A DNA stretch of 58,415 nt from a virus. Location of the stretch: positions 1-58,415 of the IMG/VR virus record IMGVR_UViG_3300032236_000753. One strand, 5' to 3'. The position numbers were made by a program, and so were the translations under genes. Numbering within the stretch: position 1 is the first letter of the stretch; every line of letters begins with the position of its first letter. Below are positions 39,602 through 48,532 of this stretch, in pieces. The notes below the pieces were generated by a model, which did not search any database, had not been told where the DNA came from, and saw only the letters and a program-made list of their open reading frames with translations.

Positions 39602-39850
39602 ATGGAACCAGATAAGTTTATTAGGTTGACCGCCAGTTGCGAACCAACTGAAACTGGGCTATGGGATGTTGAAATTGAAAATGTTGATGACCCCCAGATG
39701 AGGGTACACTATACTATTCGAGCAAAAACTGATAATTTAGCGGTTCAGCACGGGATGAAGCAGTTTACCGACAGCATCAGACGTGGGTCGCCGGACAGTG
39801 GTAAGGTTAAGGAAATATTGAATGCCACTTACCCCAGGATTGTCTCCTAG
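39602..39850 (+). CDS. Hypothetical protein between terL and portal
   Basis: 82 aa. ATG 39602 is preferred (GAGGATGAC upstream) over 39572, which lies inside terL. Beta-rich: FIRLTASCEPTETGLWDVEI, MRVHYTIRAKT, then a helical end. Overlaps the portal gene by 29 bases. Function unknown. Confidence 0.6.
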   Translation: MEPDKFIRLTASCEPTETGLWDVEIENVDDPQMRVHYTIRAKTDNLAVQHGMKQFTDSIRRGSPDSGKVKEILNATYPRIVS

Positions 39851-42125
39851 CATCCGACAGCCAGACACGTCTGGTTTGGGCGCTCTTCTGTCGTCGGAAG
39901 CGCCCATGGTCGATATAGTGGTCGATGAAGCAGGCGTAACACCTGATGAACCTTCAAAAGAATCCAAGAAAATATTATCAATTGAGCATGAAGACGGTTC
40001 TATAACAATTTCTCTAGATGGCAAATCACTGACTGACGATGACACTGACACAAATCCACCTGACTGGTTTGATAACCTTGCTGATCGTCTTCCTGACGGT
40101 GAACTAAACCGCATTAGCTCGGATCTTTTGCGCGGAATCGATGACGATCTTGAAAGCCGCAACGAGTGGATGGAAACTCGTGCGCTTGGCATTAAGCTTT
40201 TAGGGCTTAAAGTTGAAGTTCCTGGCTTGCAGGGAGCATCTGACGGCGCTCCTGTGGAAGGTATGTCCAAGGTCCGCCATCCGTTGTTGTTGGAAGCTGT
40301 GCTGCGCTTCCAAGCTAATGCGCGTTCAGAACTTTTGCCCACCGATGGCCCAGCCAAAATCCGCAATGACGATAATAACTCGACATTAGAAGAAGATCAG
40401 CTTGCAGATGCGTTTGAAGTTGATCTGAATCATTACCTGACAGCAACAGCAACTGAGTATTATCCTGATACGGATCGTATGCTGTTAATGCTTGGTTTTG
40501 GCGGCACTGCTTTTAAAAAAGTATATATGTGCCCGCTGCGCAATCGCCCTGTGTCTGAAACGGTGGATGCAAACGATCTGATCGTCAACAACGCCGCAAC
40601 GGATCTTGAGAATGCAAAAAGGATTACGCATCGTTCTTTTATGCGCCCATCGACGCTTAAAAGGCTGCAAATCCTCGGTGTTTATCGCGATGTAGATCTT
40701 TCAACGCCGCACGAAGCTAAACTTGACAGTGTTCGGCGCGAAAAAAACGATCAGCAAGGCATTTCCTCGCAATCTCGTAATCCAGAAGATCGGGATAGAG
40801 AAATATACGAGTGTTATTGCGAATTGGATTTGCCTGGGTTTGAACATAAATGGAAAGGCAAGCAATCTGGTTTGGAAATTCCATATCGAGTGACGATTGA
40901 CGTGTCTTCCAAAAAGATTTTGTCGATTGTTCGCAATTACGATGAAGATACCGAAGATCTTCCTGTTTCACGGGAAACATTTATCAAATACACATTTGTT
41001 CCCGGTATGGGATTTTACGATATTGGCCTAGTTCACATACTTGGCAATACCACAAACGCGATTACGGCTGCTTGGCGTGAGATGCTTGACGCCGGTATGT
41101 ACGCAAATTTCCCCGGCTTCTTGATGGCGGACACCGGAGCAAGGCAAAATACTAATATCTTCCGTGTTCCTCCTGGTGGCGGCGCGTTAGTAAAGACAAA
41201 TGGTATGTCGATTAAGGAAGCGATTATGCCGCTTCCTTATAAAGAGCCATCTAGCGCGTTAATGACGCTTGTGAACGACATGGCGCAGACTGGAATGCGC
41301 ATTGGTGGCACATCTGAGCAGCAAGTTGGCGAAGGTAAGACGGAAATGCCCGTCGGCACTACGCTTGCGATGATGGATCAAGCTGCAAAAGTTATGAACA
41401 GCGTTCATAAGCGGCTTTGCTCGGCGCAAGCCAAAGAACTTCAGCTTATCGCCAAGGTGTTTAAGGAGAATCCTGAAGCATTTTGGCAGCGCAACCGCGC
41501 TCCGGCTACTCAGTGGGATGAGGAAAAGTTCCTGAAGGCGCTTAAGGACTTTGATTTGGTGCCGCAAGCTGATCCTAATACTGCCAGCCATGGCCAGCGG
41601 TTAATGAAAATCAGTGGGTTGAAGCAGCTTCAGTCTACATCGCCCAACATGTACGATGCGTACAAGGTAGATGCGGCTGCGCTTCAGGCGCTTGGCTGGT
41701 CTAACCCGCAGCAATTCATGAAGCATCCTGACGACATGAAGAAGCCTTCGCCGCAGGATCAGGCGTTGCAGGCTAAGGCTCAGGCTGAAAAGACAGTTGC
41801 TGACGCCCGCATGATGGATAGCCAGACTCGCGCCAAGGAAGGCGATGCAAAGATCAAGCATCAATCGCATAGAGAGACTGTAAGCAATGTGAAGACGCAG
41901 ATGGAACTTTCAAAGGTTCAAATGAAAGATTCCACTGACAAGCAGATTGCTTTGATGGATCAGCAGAAGGCTTTGCTTGAGCTTGCCAGGGATATTGCCA
42001 AAAATCCTGAAAGCGCAGTGCAGTTGCAGCCTTTGATTCAGCCTGCCGTTGATCAAATGCAGCGTGATCAAGCTGCTTTAGGAACTCAACCGCCTATGCC
42101 CCCTAAACCGCCTGGAGTCGCGTGA
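39822..42125 (+). CDS. Portal protein (P22-like)
   Basis: 767 aa, the size of P22-type portals (725 aa). Characteristic stretches include EGMSKVRHPLLLEAVLRFQA, NARSELLPTDGPAKI, DRMLLMLGFGGTAFKKVYMC, PGMGFYDIGLVHILGN and a long C-terminal helical region (barrel plus coiled coil) ending in Gln/Pro-rich tail. The dodecameric portal is the DNA gate at one capsid vertex and dock for terminase, then adaptor. Directly downstream of terL, as expected. Confidence 0.85.
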   Translation: MPLTPGLSPSIRQPDTSGLGALLSSEAPMVDIVVDEAGVTPDEPSKESKKILSIEHEDGSITISLDGKSLTDDDTDTNPPDWFDNLADRLPDGELNRISSDLLRGIDDDLESRNEWMETRALGIKLLGLKVEVPGLQGASDGAPVEGMSKVRHPLLLEAVLRFQANARSELLPTDGPAKIRNDDNNSTLEEDQLADAFEVDLNHYLTATATEYYPDTDRMLLMLGFGGTAFKKVYMCPLRNRPVSETVDANDLIVNNAATDLENAKRITHRSFMRPSTLKRLQILGVYRDVDLSTPHEAKLDSVRREKNDQQGISSQSRNPEDRDREIYECYCELDLPGFEHKWKGKQSGLEIPYRVTIDVSSKKILSIVRNYDEDTEDLPVSRETFIKYTFVPGMGFYDIGLVHILGNTTNAITAAWREMLDAGMYANFPGFLMADTGARQNTNIFRVPPGGGALVKTNGMSIKEAIMPLPYKEPSSALMTLVNDMAQTGMRIGGTSEQQVGEGKTEMPVGTTLAMMDQAAKVMNSVHKRLCSAQAKELQLIAKVFKENPEAFWQRNRAPATQWDEEKFLKALKDFDLVPQADPNTASHGQRLMKISGLKQLQSTSPNMYDAYKVDAAALQALGWSNPQQFMKHPDDMKKPSPQDQALQAKAQAEKTVADARMMDSQTRAKEGDAKIKHQSHRETVSNVKTQMELSKVQMKDSTDKQIALMDQQKALLELARDIAKNPESAVQLQPLIQPAVDQMQRDQAALGTQPPMPPKPPGVA

Positions 42126-43108
42126 TGTCACCGGAAGAAATTCTTGCTCTCTTTACGCCCCAGCGCCGAATCAATCCCAATACGGGTGTTGCTGTTCCCA
42201 AGCGCGGACCTTCTGGGCGCATGGAAGCGGATTTTGGGGTTCCTGGCGCTGTAGACCCTTATGAAGCTCTTGCGGCAGAAGCAAAACGCATCTTGGCGGA
42301 AAGGGCGCAACAGGCTGGCAGTGCTGTAGCTTATCCGTTTATGCCTAATACATGGAATGGCAGACAAGTTCGTGGGCCTAGGGGCCAATGGGGCGAAAAA
42401 ATTATGGAATATTCGCCTACGCAAAAGGCTGCGGCTGGCGCGCTTGGCACTGGTATGCTTGTTGGCACGGGCGTTGGCCTTGATGATTATCTGCATCAAC
42501 CTCCTGCGGCAGTTGCTGCTCCTGCGCCCGCTCCGTTTCCTTCAAATGTTGATCGGATGCCGCAGGGTTATACGCCGCCGTCATCTTTGCCCAGTTATAT
42601 GATGGCTGATACTGTTCCGCAGGGATATGTGCCCCCTTCTTCATTAGATAGCAAATTGTTGGCTGATGTGGTCCCGCAAGGATATACGCCTCCTGCTGCG
42701 TTAGATATTGGGCAATCTTCTCGTTCTGCGCCTACCACTTTACAACACGCTCCCGCTCGCCCCGCACCAATGCCACCAACTCGTCCTGCTGAATTGGCGC
42801 GTGAACAGCCAAGTATTTTGTCACGGATTTTTTCTGGTCAAGATTACCAGTCTAACAATGAACTGGTAAACAAACCTACGGGTGGCGCGCCGGTTAACTG
42901 GGGCAATTCTGACAATGCGGCGGATTTTTTCCGTGCATCCAAGGCTTTGCAGCAAGCTCGCCCTGAAATGTTCCAACAGGGTTCAGATGATAGTGGTCAT
43001 GCTCGGGGTGGCACGGTTGGCCAGCAAGGTAAAGGCGCCAGTGGCAACAATGCCGCATTGCACAAAGCGTTAGAAATTATTCATCACATGCTAATGCAGA
43101 GGCATTGA
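42125..43108 (+). CDS. Virion-associated protein with PQGY-TPPSSL repeats
   Basis: 327 aa. ATG 42125 overlaps the portal stop (TGATG). It contains three repeats of (M/V)PQGY(T/V)PP(S/A)(S/A)L (residues ~142-205), a Pro-rich linker, the GHARGGTVGQQG motif near the C-terminus, and ends with a helix ALHKALEIIHHMLMQRH. That helix resembles both the start and end of the next protein. Probably a virion or prohead-associated protein; no enzyme motif. Confidence 0.55.
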   Translation: MSPEEILALFTPQRRINPNTGVAVPKRGPSGRMEADFGVPGAVDPYEALAAEAKRILAERAQQAGSAVAYPFMPNTWNGRQVRGPRGQWGEKIMEYSPTQKAAAGALGTGMLVGTGVGLDDYLHQPPAAVAAPAPAPFPSNVDRMPQGYTPPSSLPSYMMADTVPQGYVPPSSLDSKLLADVVPQGYTPPAALDIGQSSRSAPTTLQHAPARPAPMPPTRPAELAREQPSILSRIFSGQDYQSNNELVNKPTGGAPVNWGNSDNAADFFRASKALQQARPEMFQQGSDDSGHARGGTVGQQGKGASGNNAALHKALEIIHHMLMQRH

Positions 43109-44424
43109 TGCACGATCAGCATATTTCCACTGCTTTGGAGTTAATTCGCCATCATTATGAAGGTGGCGGGAAAACCCCTATGCTTTTGGAGGATCCGGCT
43201 GGTTGGTTTGCACGCAAGGGCCAACAAATTGCGGATTTGCCAAGCAATGCGGCGGAAGCATGGGAAAACTATCGGAACAATCCGGTTGTTGCTGCGTTTA
43301 GAGAGCAACCGGCTACAATGATACCCGGTGCAGCAAAAATTTTTGGGGGGTGGGCGGCGGAACACCCATTTGCGGCTGCACGAAAAATTGCTGGCACGTA
43401 TGCGGATTTTACGGGGAATCCCACAGTTGCGGTTCCTAATGCTTTTTTATCTTCTAGCCCATTAAATGAAGGCGAAGATGAAATAGCTAGGCAGATAGAA
43501 TATGGTATTCGCCCAGAAAGCGATTATCCCGGCAAAGAACGGTATACAATGCCCGATAATTTTGCCCGTGGTGGAGAAGTGCGCGAGCATCATGCTAGTG
43601 GAAATCGCGTTTTAGGCGCAATAATTTCTGGCGCAGAACGTGGCGGCGGAAATGAATTAACAAATTTTGCAAAACAAATTTTAAAACAATCACCAGAAAG
43701 TAATTTATATCAGGAAATTTTGCAAAATCGTGGAGTTGATGCGGCGCGTCGAGTTCAGCGCGCAGCGGATGAAATCCCCAATCTTGGAAGCATGTATACT
43801 CCTAATGCGCTTAGAGAAGCGTTTACTGGTATGAATGGAGATGAAAGTCTTTTGATGGCTATGAAACCTTCTGATTTTGGTAAATTTGCTGCGCCAATAG
43901 AAGACGATTTGAAAAATTGGAAAGCTGGAAGCCCTGAAGCATGGGATCGATATGTAAACGAACTTTCAAAAGTTCCTCAATCAGGCGGGTTTTCGGAAGT
44001 TCCATATCTTATTTATGGAGAACCAGATAATGTTCCTGCTATTGTTGGGCATGAAGGTCGCCACAGATCGTTGGCTTTAGAGCAAATGGATGCCCCTAGT
44101 TCTTTAGTTCGCCTTCAACCTAGTTTTATAGTTAAAGATGCAATAACATCGCCAATTTTGGAGAAAAATCCATATTGGAGACCCTATCAAGATGAAAAAT
44201 TAAAAATGCAATTTCAACAACGATTACCAGAAGATCTAAAAGTGGTGCCAGAAACTAAAAGTTTAGATGATTCTCAAAAACTTCAATTGCCAGAACCCTT
44301 TGCGGGTGGCGGGCACGTTGACTCAACTGAAAGTTACATTAAACATATATTAAATCGGCTTGGCATCACGCCGCAGGATGCTTTGGATGTGTTGAAGCGG
44401 CATTACGGGGGACGCCCCGAGTAA
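43108..44424 (+). CDS. Virion-associated protein with ParB-like GRHR motif
   Basis: 438 aa, ATG overlapping the previous TGA. N-terminal helix STALELIRHHYEGGGK; NFARGGEVREHHASG near ~155; then a separate domain in which VPAIVGHEGRHRSLALEQMD matches the ParB/sulfiredoxin-fold GxxR nucleotide-binding loop found in phage polyvalent proteins; a C-terminal PFAGGGHVDSTESYIKHILN helix. A packaged effector delivered with the DNA is an attractive but unproven reading. The GRHR domain might hydrolyse a nucleotide. Confidence 0.55.
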   Translation: MHDQHISTALELIRHHYEGGGKTPMLLEDPAGWFARKGQQIADLPSNAAEAWENYRNNPVVAAFREQPATMIPGAAKIFGGWAAEHPFAAARKIAGTYADFTGNPTVAVPNAFLSSSPLNEGEDEIARQIEYGIRPESDYPGKERYTMPDNFARGGEVREHHASGNRVLGAIISGAERGGGNELTNFAKQILKQSPESNLYQEILQNRGVDAARRVQRAADEIPNLGSMYTPNALREAFTGMNGDESLLMAMKPSDFGKFAAPIEDDLKNWKAGSPEAWDRYVNELSKVPQSGGFSEVPYLIYGEPDNVPAIVGHEGRHRSLALEQMDAPSSLVRLQPSFIVKDAITSPILEKNPYWRPYQDEKLKMQFQQRLPEDLKVVPETKSLDDSQKLQLPEPFAGGGHVDSTESYIKHILNRLGITPQDALDVLKRHYGGRPE

Positions 44425-44443
44425 CCTAGCTAGGAGTGGTGCA

Positions 44444-45484
44444 ATGAACGAGATGGCCAAAGCTGCGCGAGCGGCTATGAAGAAGAAAGCCTCTCTTATG
44501 GGTGGCAAAGGAGAGCCTCACCAGAAGGTTGATGCTTCTTCTTGGACACCCCCTGAGATGCTGAATGCTGGTTCCAAAACTGGCATGCGCCCGGTTTCCA
44601 AGCGCCAGTATAAAGCTGGCGGCAAGGTTCATGGCGAAGACTGCGGCGAGAATATGGGGCGTAAGCCTCGTAAATCTGGCGGTCGCACACTGGCTCATAA
44701 CATGGCCATTGCCAAAATGAACCGTAACCAGCGGGATGCAAACGAAGAACGCGACGGTTTCAAGCACATTGGCGGCTTGAAGCATGGTGGCAAGGCGCAC
44801 CGCAAGCACAAGGACATGGGTGGCCCCATGATGGGTGGGATCCCGCCTGTTGGCTCCGCTCCCGGCGCTGCCCTGAGCCCCAATTCTGCGCCTAATGCTC
44901 CCGGCACGATCCCCGGTTCGCAGGCTAAGTTTATGGCAAACCAGAGCCCTATGGGCGGTATGATCCGGCTGAAGCGTGGTGGCAAAGCTGAAGATCATCC
45001 TGATGTCGCGGAAGATAAGGCGTTGATCCGCAAGATGGTCAAGCCGTCTGCCCGTACTGGCAAGAAGCATGGCGGCTCGCCTGTAGCCAGCGGTGAATAT
45101 CAGGGTACTCGTCCCACGGGCGGGCGTATTGCTCGTGCCAGTGGTGGCAGCGCCAAGGGCAAGAAAACCAACATCAATATTACCATTGATGCTGGTGGTA
45201 AGCCTGCTGGTGCTGGTGGCCCCCCGATGGGCGCTCCAATGCCGCCGCCTCCCACACCTATGGCTCCTCCTCCGGGCGCTGGAGCCCCGCCTCCTGGTAT
45301 CCCCCCTATGGGCCCGCCTCCGGGTATGCCAATGGGTGGCCCTCCCGGTATGCCCCCTGGCGCTCCTCCTATGATGCGCAAGCGTGGTGGCCGCACTAAC
45401 GCTGGTTTCCCGGATATGGATGCCGGAGCCGGTGGCGGGCTTGGCCGTCTTGAGAAGATTAAAGCCTACGGTAAGCAGGCTTAA
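44444..45484 (+). CDS. Basic Gly/Pro-rich virion protein with many GG motifs
   Basis: 346 aa, start after AGGAGTGGTGCA. Strongly basic N-terminus (MAKAARAAMKKKASLMGGKG), at least six K/R-x-GG-x motifs (YKAGGKVHG, LKHGGKAHR, LKRGGKAED, MRKRGGRTNA and others), a Pro/Met/Gly-rich stretch (~270-315) and the terminal LGRLEKIKAYGK found in related phage genes. Largely disordered. It could bind DNA or scaffold the capsid; function unknown. Confidence 0.55.
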   Translation: MNEMAKAARAAMKKKASLMGGKGEPHQKVDASSWTPPEMLNAGSKTGMRPVSKRQYKAGGKVHGEDCGENMGRKPRKSGGRTLAHNMAIAKMNRNQRDANEERDGFKHIGGLKHGGKAHRKHKDMGGPMMGGIPPVGSAPGAALSPNSAPNAPGTIPGSQAKFMANQSPMGGMIRLKRGGKAEDHPDVAEDKALIRKMVKPSARTGKKHGGSPVASGEYQGTRPTGGRIARASGGSAKGKKTNINITIDAGGKPAGAGGPPMGAPMPPPPTPMAPPPGAGAPPPGIPPMGPPPGMPMGGPPGMPPGAPPMMRKRGGRTNAGFPDMDAGAGGGLGRLEKIKAYGKQA

Positions 45485-45527
45485 CAAAGTTAGCGGGTTA
45501 TAAGGTTTTGCGTATAACTCGTTAATC

Positions 45528-45557
45528 ACCGGGCGGTGTCCCCCTACGCCGCCCGGT
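45528..45557 (+). terminator. Terminator-like hairpin before the GroES/scaffold block
   Basis: ACCGGGCGG (45528-45536) pairs with CCGCCCGGT (45549-45557), 12-base loop, followed by TTGCTCT. Strong stem but poor T run, so partial termination is likely and would set the ratio of upstream to downstream late genes. Confidence 0.6.
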
Positions 45558-45589
45558 TTGCTCTAAACTAGGGGAAGAAAGGGGAATTG

Positions 45590-45799
45590 GTGTTCACAGC
45601 AACTAATCTATTTGAAAAAGAACTCGAAAAAAGAATAAAATCAGAAATCGAACGAGTTACCAAGGAACTCAGTTTCGGTTGGCACGTCGATGACTATCCT
45701 TCTTACAAGAAAGTTGTCGGCTATTTGGAAGCGCTTCGGTGGGTAGAATCAACCGCACTAGAAGAAGTCGCTGAAATCGTCCACGAACGCACGATATAG
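45590..45799 (+). CDS. Small hypothetical protein (GTG start)
   Basis: 69 aa from GTG 45590 (TTG 45587 possible) after AAGGGGAA. Charged coiled-coil N-terminus (FEKELEKRIKSEIERVTKEL), then SYKKVVGYLEALRWVESTAL. A small helical protein commonly found just before the GroES-like gene in such phages. Possibly a capsid assembly factor. Confidence 0.6.
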   Translation: MFTATNLFEKELEKRIKSEIERVTKELSFGWHVDDYPSYKKVVGYLEALRWVESTALEEVAEIVHERTI

Positions 45800-45808
45800 G
45801 GGAAAAAT

Positions 45809-46201
45809 ATGCCGTACATGGAAATGACTCACGACGTAGATCCTGTCAAGCAAATGCTTGACGAAGTTGGCGATTTGTCAGGTTTTGATATTTTAAACAA
45901 TCATGTGTTGCTTGGCATTTACATTCGCCCGGTAAGAACCAAAGGCGGCATTATGCTGACGGACAATTATAGAGACGAAGACAAGTGGCAGGGAAAGGTT
46001 GGTTTGGTTCTTAAGAAAGGGCCTACTGCTTTCATCGACAAAACTGGTGAATGGTTTGATGGGATCACCATCAATGAACATGACTGGCTTGTAACTCGCC
46101 CATCTGATGGGTTCCTCATCACGATTAGAAATGTGTTTTGCAAGCTTGTTGTAGATACAAGCACCAAGATGCGTATTTCTCGTCCTGATGAAATTTGGTG
46201 A
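45809..46201 (+). CDS. GroES-like co-chaperonin
   Basis: 130 aa. Core FDILNNHVLLGIYIRPVRTK, then GGIMLTDNYRDEDKWQGKVG and LVLKKGP match the Cpn10 pattern (VLV-x-P...TxGGI-(x)-L...GxVxxVGxG) including the mobile-loop region. It would cap host GroEL to fold phage proteins, as T4 gp31 does for the capsid protein. Located just before scaffold and capsid, which fits that role. The C-terminus extends ~25 residues past usual GroES. Confidence 0.65.
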   Translation: MPYMEMTHDVDPVKQMLDEVGDLSGFDILNNHVLLGIYIRPVRTKGGIMLTDNYRDEDKWQGKVGLVLKKGPTAFIDKTGEWFDGITINEHDWLVTRPSDGFLITIRNVFCKLVVDTSTKMRISRPDEIW

Positions 46202-46211
46202 GAGGTAAACT

Positions 46212-47138
46212 ATGGTTGAGAAAAAGGAAGACGCAAGCGATCTTGGCGTTGTTGCGGATGACCCTATAAAGTCAGATGCGAACAATTCTTTGGAAGTTGT
46301 TGAAAAGGTTGAAGAAAAAGAACCTGATGTAGATGATTTACGCAGAGAATTGGAAGATTACAAGAAACGCCTTGAACAACAGGCGCAAGCTAGGTTTGAA
46401 GCTGAGCGTCAGGCTCAGGAAGCCATGCAACGTTCTGTGCAGGCTACCAATGACAAGTATGATAGCGAATATCATCTGGTCGCCAGTGCGCTGGAAACGA
46501 CAAAAAATCAGGCTGCGATGCTTAAGGCTCAGCAGGCTGAAGCTATGTCCGTTGGTGATTACCAGCGAGCAGCGGAGCTTAATGAAGCTCTTAACCGTAA
46601 TGTGCTAGACCATGACAGGCTGGCCAGCGGTTTGGAGCGCATGAAAACTCAGCCTCGCCCGCAGTATAATCCCCAGCAGGCTCAGCTAAACAATCAGATG
46701 GAAGTAGCTAATCCTTTGGACGAGCTAATCCATGTGGTGGCAAAAACATCACCACGTTCTGCCGCTTGGTTGGAAACAAACCGTAGCAAAATCACGGATC
46801 CTAGAACATTGAACAAGATCCGCCGCGCACATGAAGATGCGGTGGATGATGGTTTGATGGTCGATACTGACGATTATTTCCGGTATGTGGAAAATCGTTT
46901 GGGTTTTGTCCGTGGTTCTGAACCGCTAGGGGAAGATCCGTTTTCTAGCGCGGCATCTTCCACAACACGACGTTCTGCGCCTCCTGCTGCCCCTGTGTCT
47001 AGGTCAGGTTCTCCGGGGCAGAGCCGCCCCGGCAGGATTACTTTGACGCCGGAACAAAAGGAAGCTGCTGAATTTAGCAAAATGACCTACGAAGAATACT
47101 TTGATCGTATGGTCGAAGAGAAAAAGAGGAGCAAGTAA
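46212..47138 (+). CDS. Capsid scaffolding protein
   Basis: 308 aa, acidic N-terminus, then a long coiled coil (residues ~35-150, DDLRRELEDYKKRLEQQAQA and on), a linker rich in Ser/Pro/Arg, and a basic helical C-terminus (TYEEYFDRMVEEKKRSK), the usual coat-binding end of P22-type scaffolds. It lies between the GroES-like gene and the decoration/major capsid genes. Confidence 0.7.
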   Translation: MVEKKEDASDLGVVADDPIKSDANNSLEVVEKVEEKEPDVDDLRRELEDYKKRLEQQAQARFEAERQAQEAMQRSVQATNDKYDSEYHLVASALETTKNQAAMLKAQQAEAMSVGDYQRAAELNEALNRNVLDHDRLASGLERMKTQPRPQYNPQQAQLNNQMEVANPLDELIHVVAKTSPRSAAWLETNRSKITDPRTLNKIRRAHEDAVDDGLMVDTDDYFRYVENRLGFVRGSEPLGEDPFSSAASSTTRRSAPPAAPVSRSGSPGQSRPGRITLTPEQKEAAEFSKMTYEEYFDRMVEEKKRSK

Positions 47139-47140
47139 CC

Positions 47141-47713
47141 ATGTCTGATCAAGAATTTCCCCCTGCGGCTCGCCGCCGTGGTCGTCCTCCTGGGTTTTCT
47201 GTGGAAGAAAATTCGGCAATGGACCAGTTTGAGCCGGTTTCTGAGCGCCCGCCGCTTCGGGAACCTGTTGAAGAAGATTCTCGCGCCCGCGCCCGTAGGC
47301 ACATGGACGAAATTCGGCGTTCTGGCGCTGAAGAAGCCGAAGGCATTGATCGTTTTTGGGCTCCGCAGGCTCCAGAGTACTTCGAGTATGAGTGGAAGAT
47401 GAAATCCGTCATGCAGAAGGAAGATGCGCCGTACCAAATTCGGATGCGCCATGCTGGATGGAAGTTTGTCCCGCTTTCTCGGCACCCCGAGATGTCTCCT
47501 GCGGGCGAATCTGACATTATTGAGCGTGATGGGATGGTCCTGATGGAGCGCCCCAAGGAGTATAATGACGAAGTTCGCGCTCGCGAACGCCAGAAAGCTA
47601 GGGATCAGGTTCGCGCCAAACAGGCTCAGCTTGGCGGTACGCCGGATGGCCAACTTGACCGTGTTAAACCTAAGATTGGCACGTCTTACGAGCCTCTCAG
47701 GATCCCGGAATAA
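47141..47713 (+). CDS. Hypothetical protein before capsid genes
   Basis: 190 aa, start after AGGAGCAAGTAACC. Arg/Glu-rich; RRRGRPPGFS is an AT-hook-like basic patch near the N-terminus. A central region WAPQAPEYFEYEWKMKSVMQ, then a coiled-coil tail. Could be a second scaffold or head-vertex protein. Not recognised. Confidence 0.55.
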   Translation: MSDQEFPPAARRRGRPPGFSVEENSAMDQFEPVSERPPLREPVEEDSRARARRHMDEIRRSGAEEAEGIDRFWAPQAPEYFEYEWKMKSVMQKEDAPYQIRMRHAGWKFVPLSRHPEMSPAGESDIIERDGMVLMERPKEYNDEVRARERQKARDQVRAKQAQLGGTPDGQLDRVKPKIGTSYEPLRIPE

Positions 47714-47740
47714 AAAAGTTTTGGGAAAACAACAAGGAGG

Positions 47741-47766
47741 GCGGCTTAAGTTAAGCCGCTCTTTAC
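47741..47766 (+). terminator. Terminator-like hairpin upstream of the capsid leader
   Basis: GCGGCTTA (47741-47748) pairs with TAAGCCGC (47752-47759), 3-base loop, followed by TCTTTACATTT. The T run is interrupted, and it runs straight into the promoter candidate below. Confidence 0.6.
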
Positions 47767-47789
47767 ATTTAGTTTGGATCGTGTATTTT
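47762..47789 (+). promoter_or_regulatory. Capsid-gene promoter candidate
   Basis: TTTACA (47762-47767), 16 bases, TATTTT (47784-47789), followed by a ~110-base leader to the decoration-protein gene. It comes just after a terminator-like hairpin and would give the high capsid expression that stoichiometry demands. Confidence 0.5.
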
Positions 47790-47809
47790 GAATCTAGGTC
47801 TTAGCACCT

Positions 47810-47832
47810 ACTCCCCCCAGGGAGGGAGTTTT
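47810..47832 (+). terminator. Leader attenuator-like hairpin
   Basis: ACTCCC (47810-47815) pairs with GGGAGT (47824-47829), then TTTT. It lies in the leader about 20 bases after the -10 box, so it could attenuate or stabilise the capsid message. Weak stem, purely structural evidence. Confidence 0.45.
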
Positions 47833-47901
47833 CACTACTATCGGTCGTTGAGTCGCCCCGGTGTGCGATGATTGACCTTCCTGTAAAAAGGAGGATCCGT
47901 C

Positions 47902-48519
47902 ATGGCGAACACCAATACGCCTTACGGTTTCCGTCAGTACAGTGGACTTGGCTCTGCTCCCACATACGAGCAGGCTACCACCCAGATTGCGTCTGCTAAT
48001 ACTACCGCCATCTATTTTGGCGACCCCGTGGTCCAGCTTAGCACTGGCTACATCACTCAGGCTTCGAGCAATTCGACGGCTGTGGCTGGCATCTTTGCTG
48101 GTTGCAAGTACCTTTCTACTTCCCAGAAGCGCACTGTCTGGTCCAACTATTGGCCCGGTTCTGACGCCAACGGCGACGTGACTGCGTATGTTATCACTGA
48201 CCCGAATGCTCAGTTTATCGTCCAGACGGCTAACGCCTCGACGACAGCGACGGCTGTTGGTCTTACCAATGTTGGCAACAACATCGGTTTCGCTATCGGC
48301 ACTGGTAACTCGGCTAATGGCATCTCTGGCGCTTACGCTGACCAGAACACCATTAACACGACTTCCACGCTTCCTTTCCGCATCATTGCTCTGGCGAACT
48401 ACACTCCGGGTGGCACAAGCCCGCTGGTGTCGATCAACGGCAATGACAACACATCCGCCTACAATTCGATTATCGTGACGTTCAACAACGCTACGACGAA
48501 ATCGTTGACTGGCATTTAA
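47902..48519 (+). CDS. Head decoration-like protein
   Basis: 205 aa, ATG after AAAGGAGGATCCGTC, a very strong ribosome site. The N-terminus (ANTNTPYGFRQYSGLGSAPT) and the beta-rich Ser/Thr/Asn body resemble the protein encoded just upstream of the major capsid protein in many aquatic podophages. Position and expression signals favour a capsid decoration or cement protein. Confidence 0.65.
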   Translation: MANTNTPYGFRQYSGLGSAPTYEQATTQIASANTTAIYFGDPVVQLSTGYITQASSNSTAVAGIFAGCKYLSTSQKRTVWSNYWPGSDANGDVTAYVITDPNAQFIVQTANASTTATAVGLTNVGNNIGFAIGTGNSANGISGAYADQNTINTTSTLPFRIIALANYTPGGTSPLVSINGNDNTSAYNSIIVTFNNATTKSLTGI

Positions 48520-48532
48520 GGAGTAGGGAACA

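Noticed and set aside
44426-45529. 367-codon open frame on the minus strand across the GG-motif gene
   Set aside because: It is antisense to a gene with a good ribosome site and family-typical motifs. Its Thr/Arg/His-rich product is a shadow of the Gly/Pro/Lys codons.
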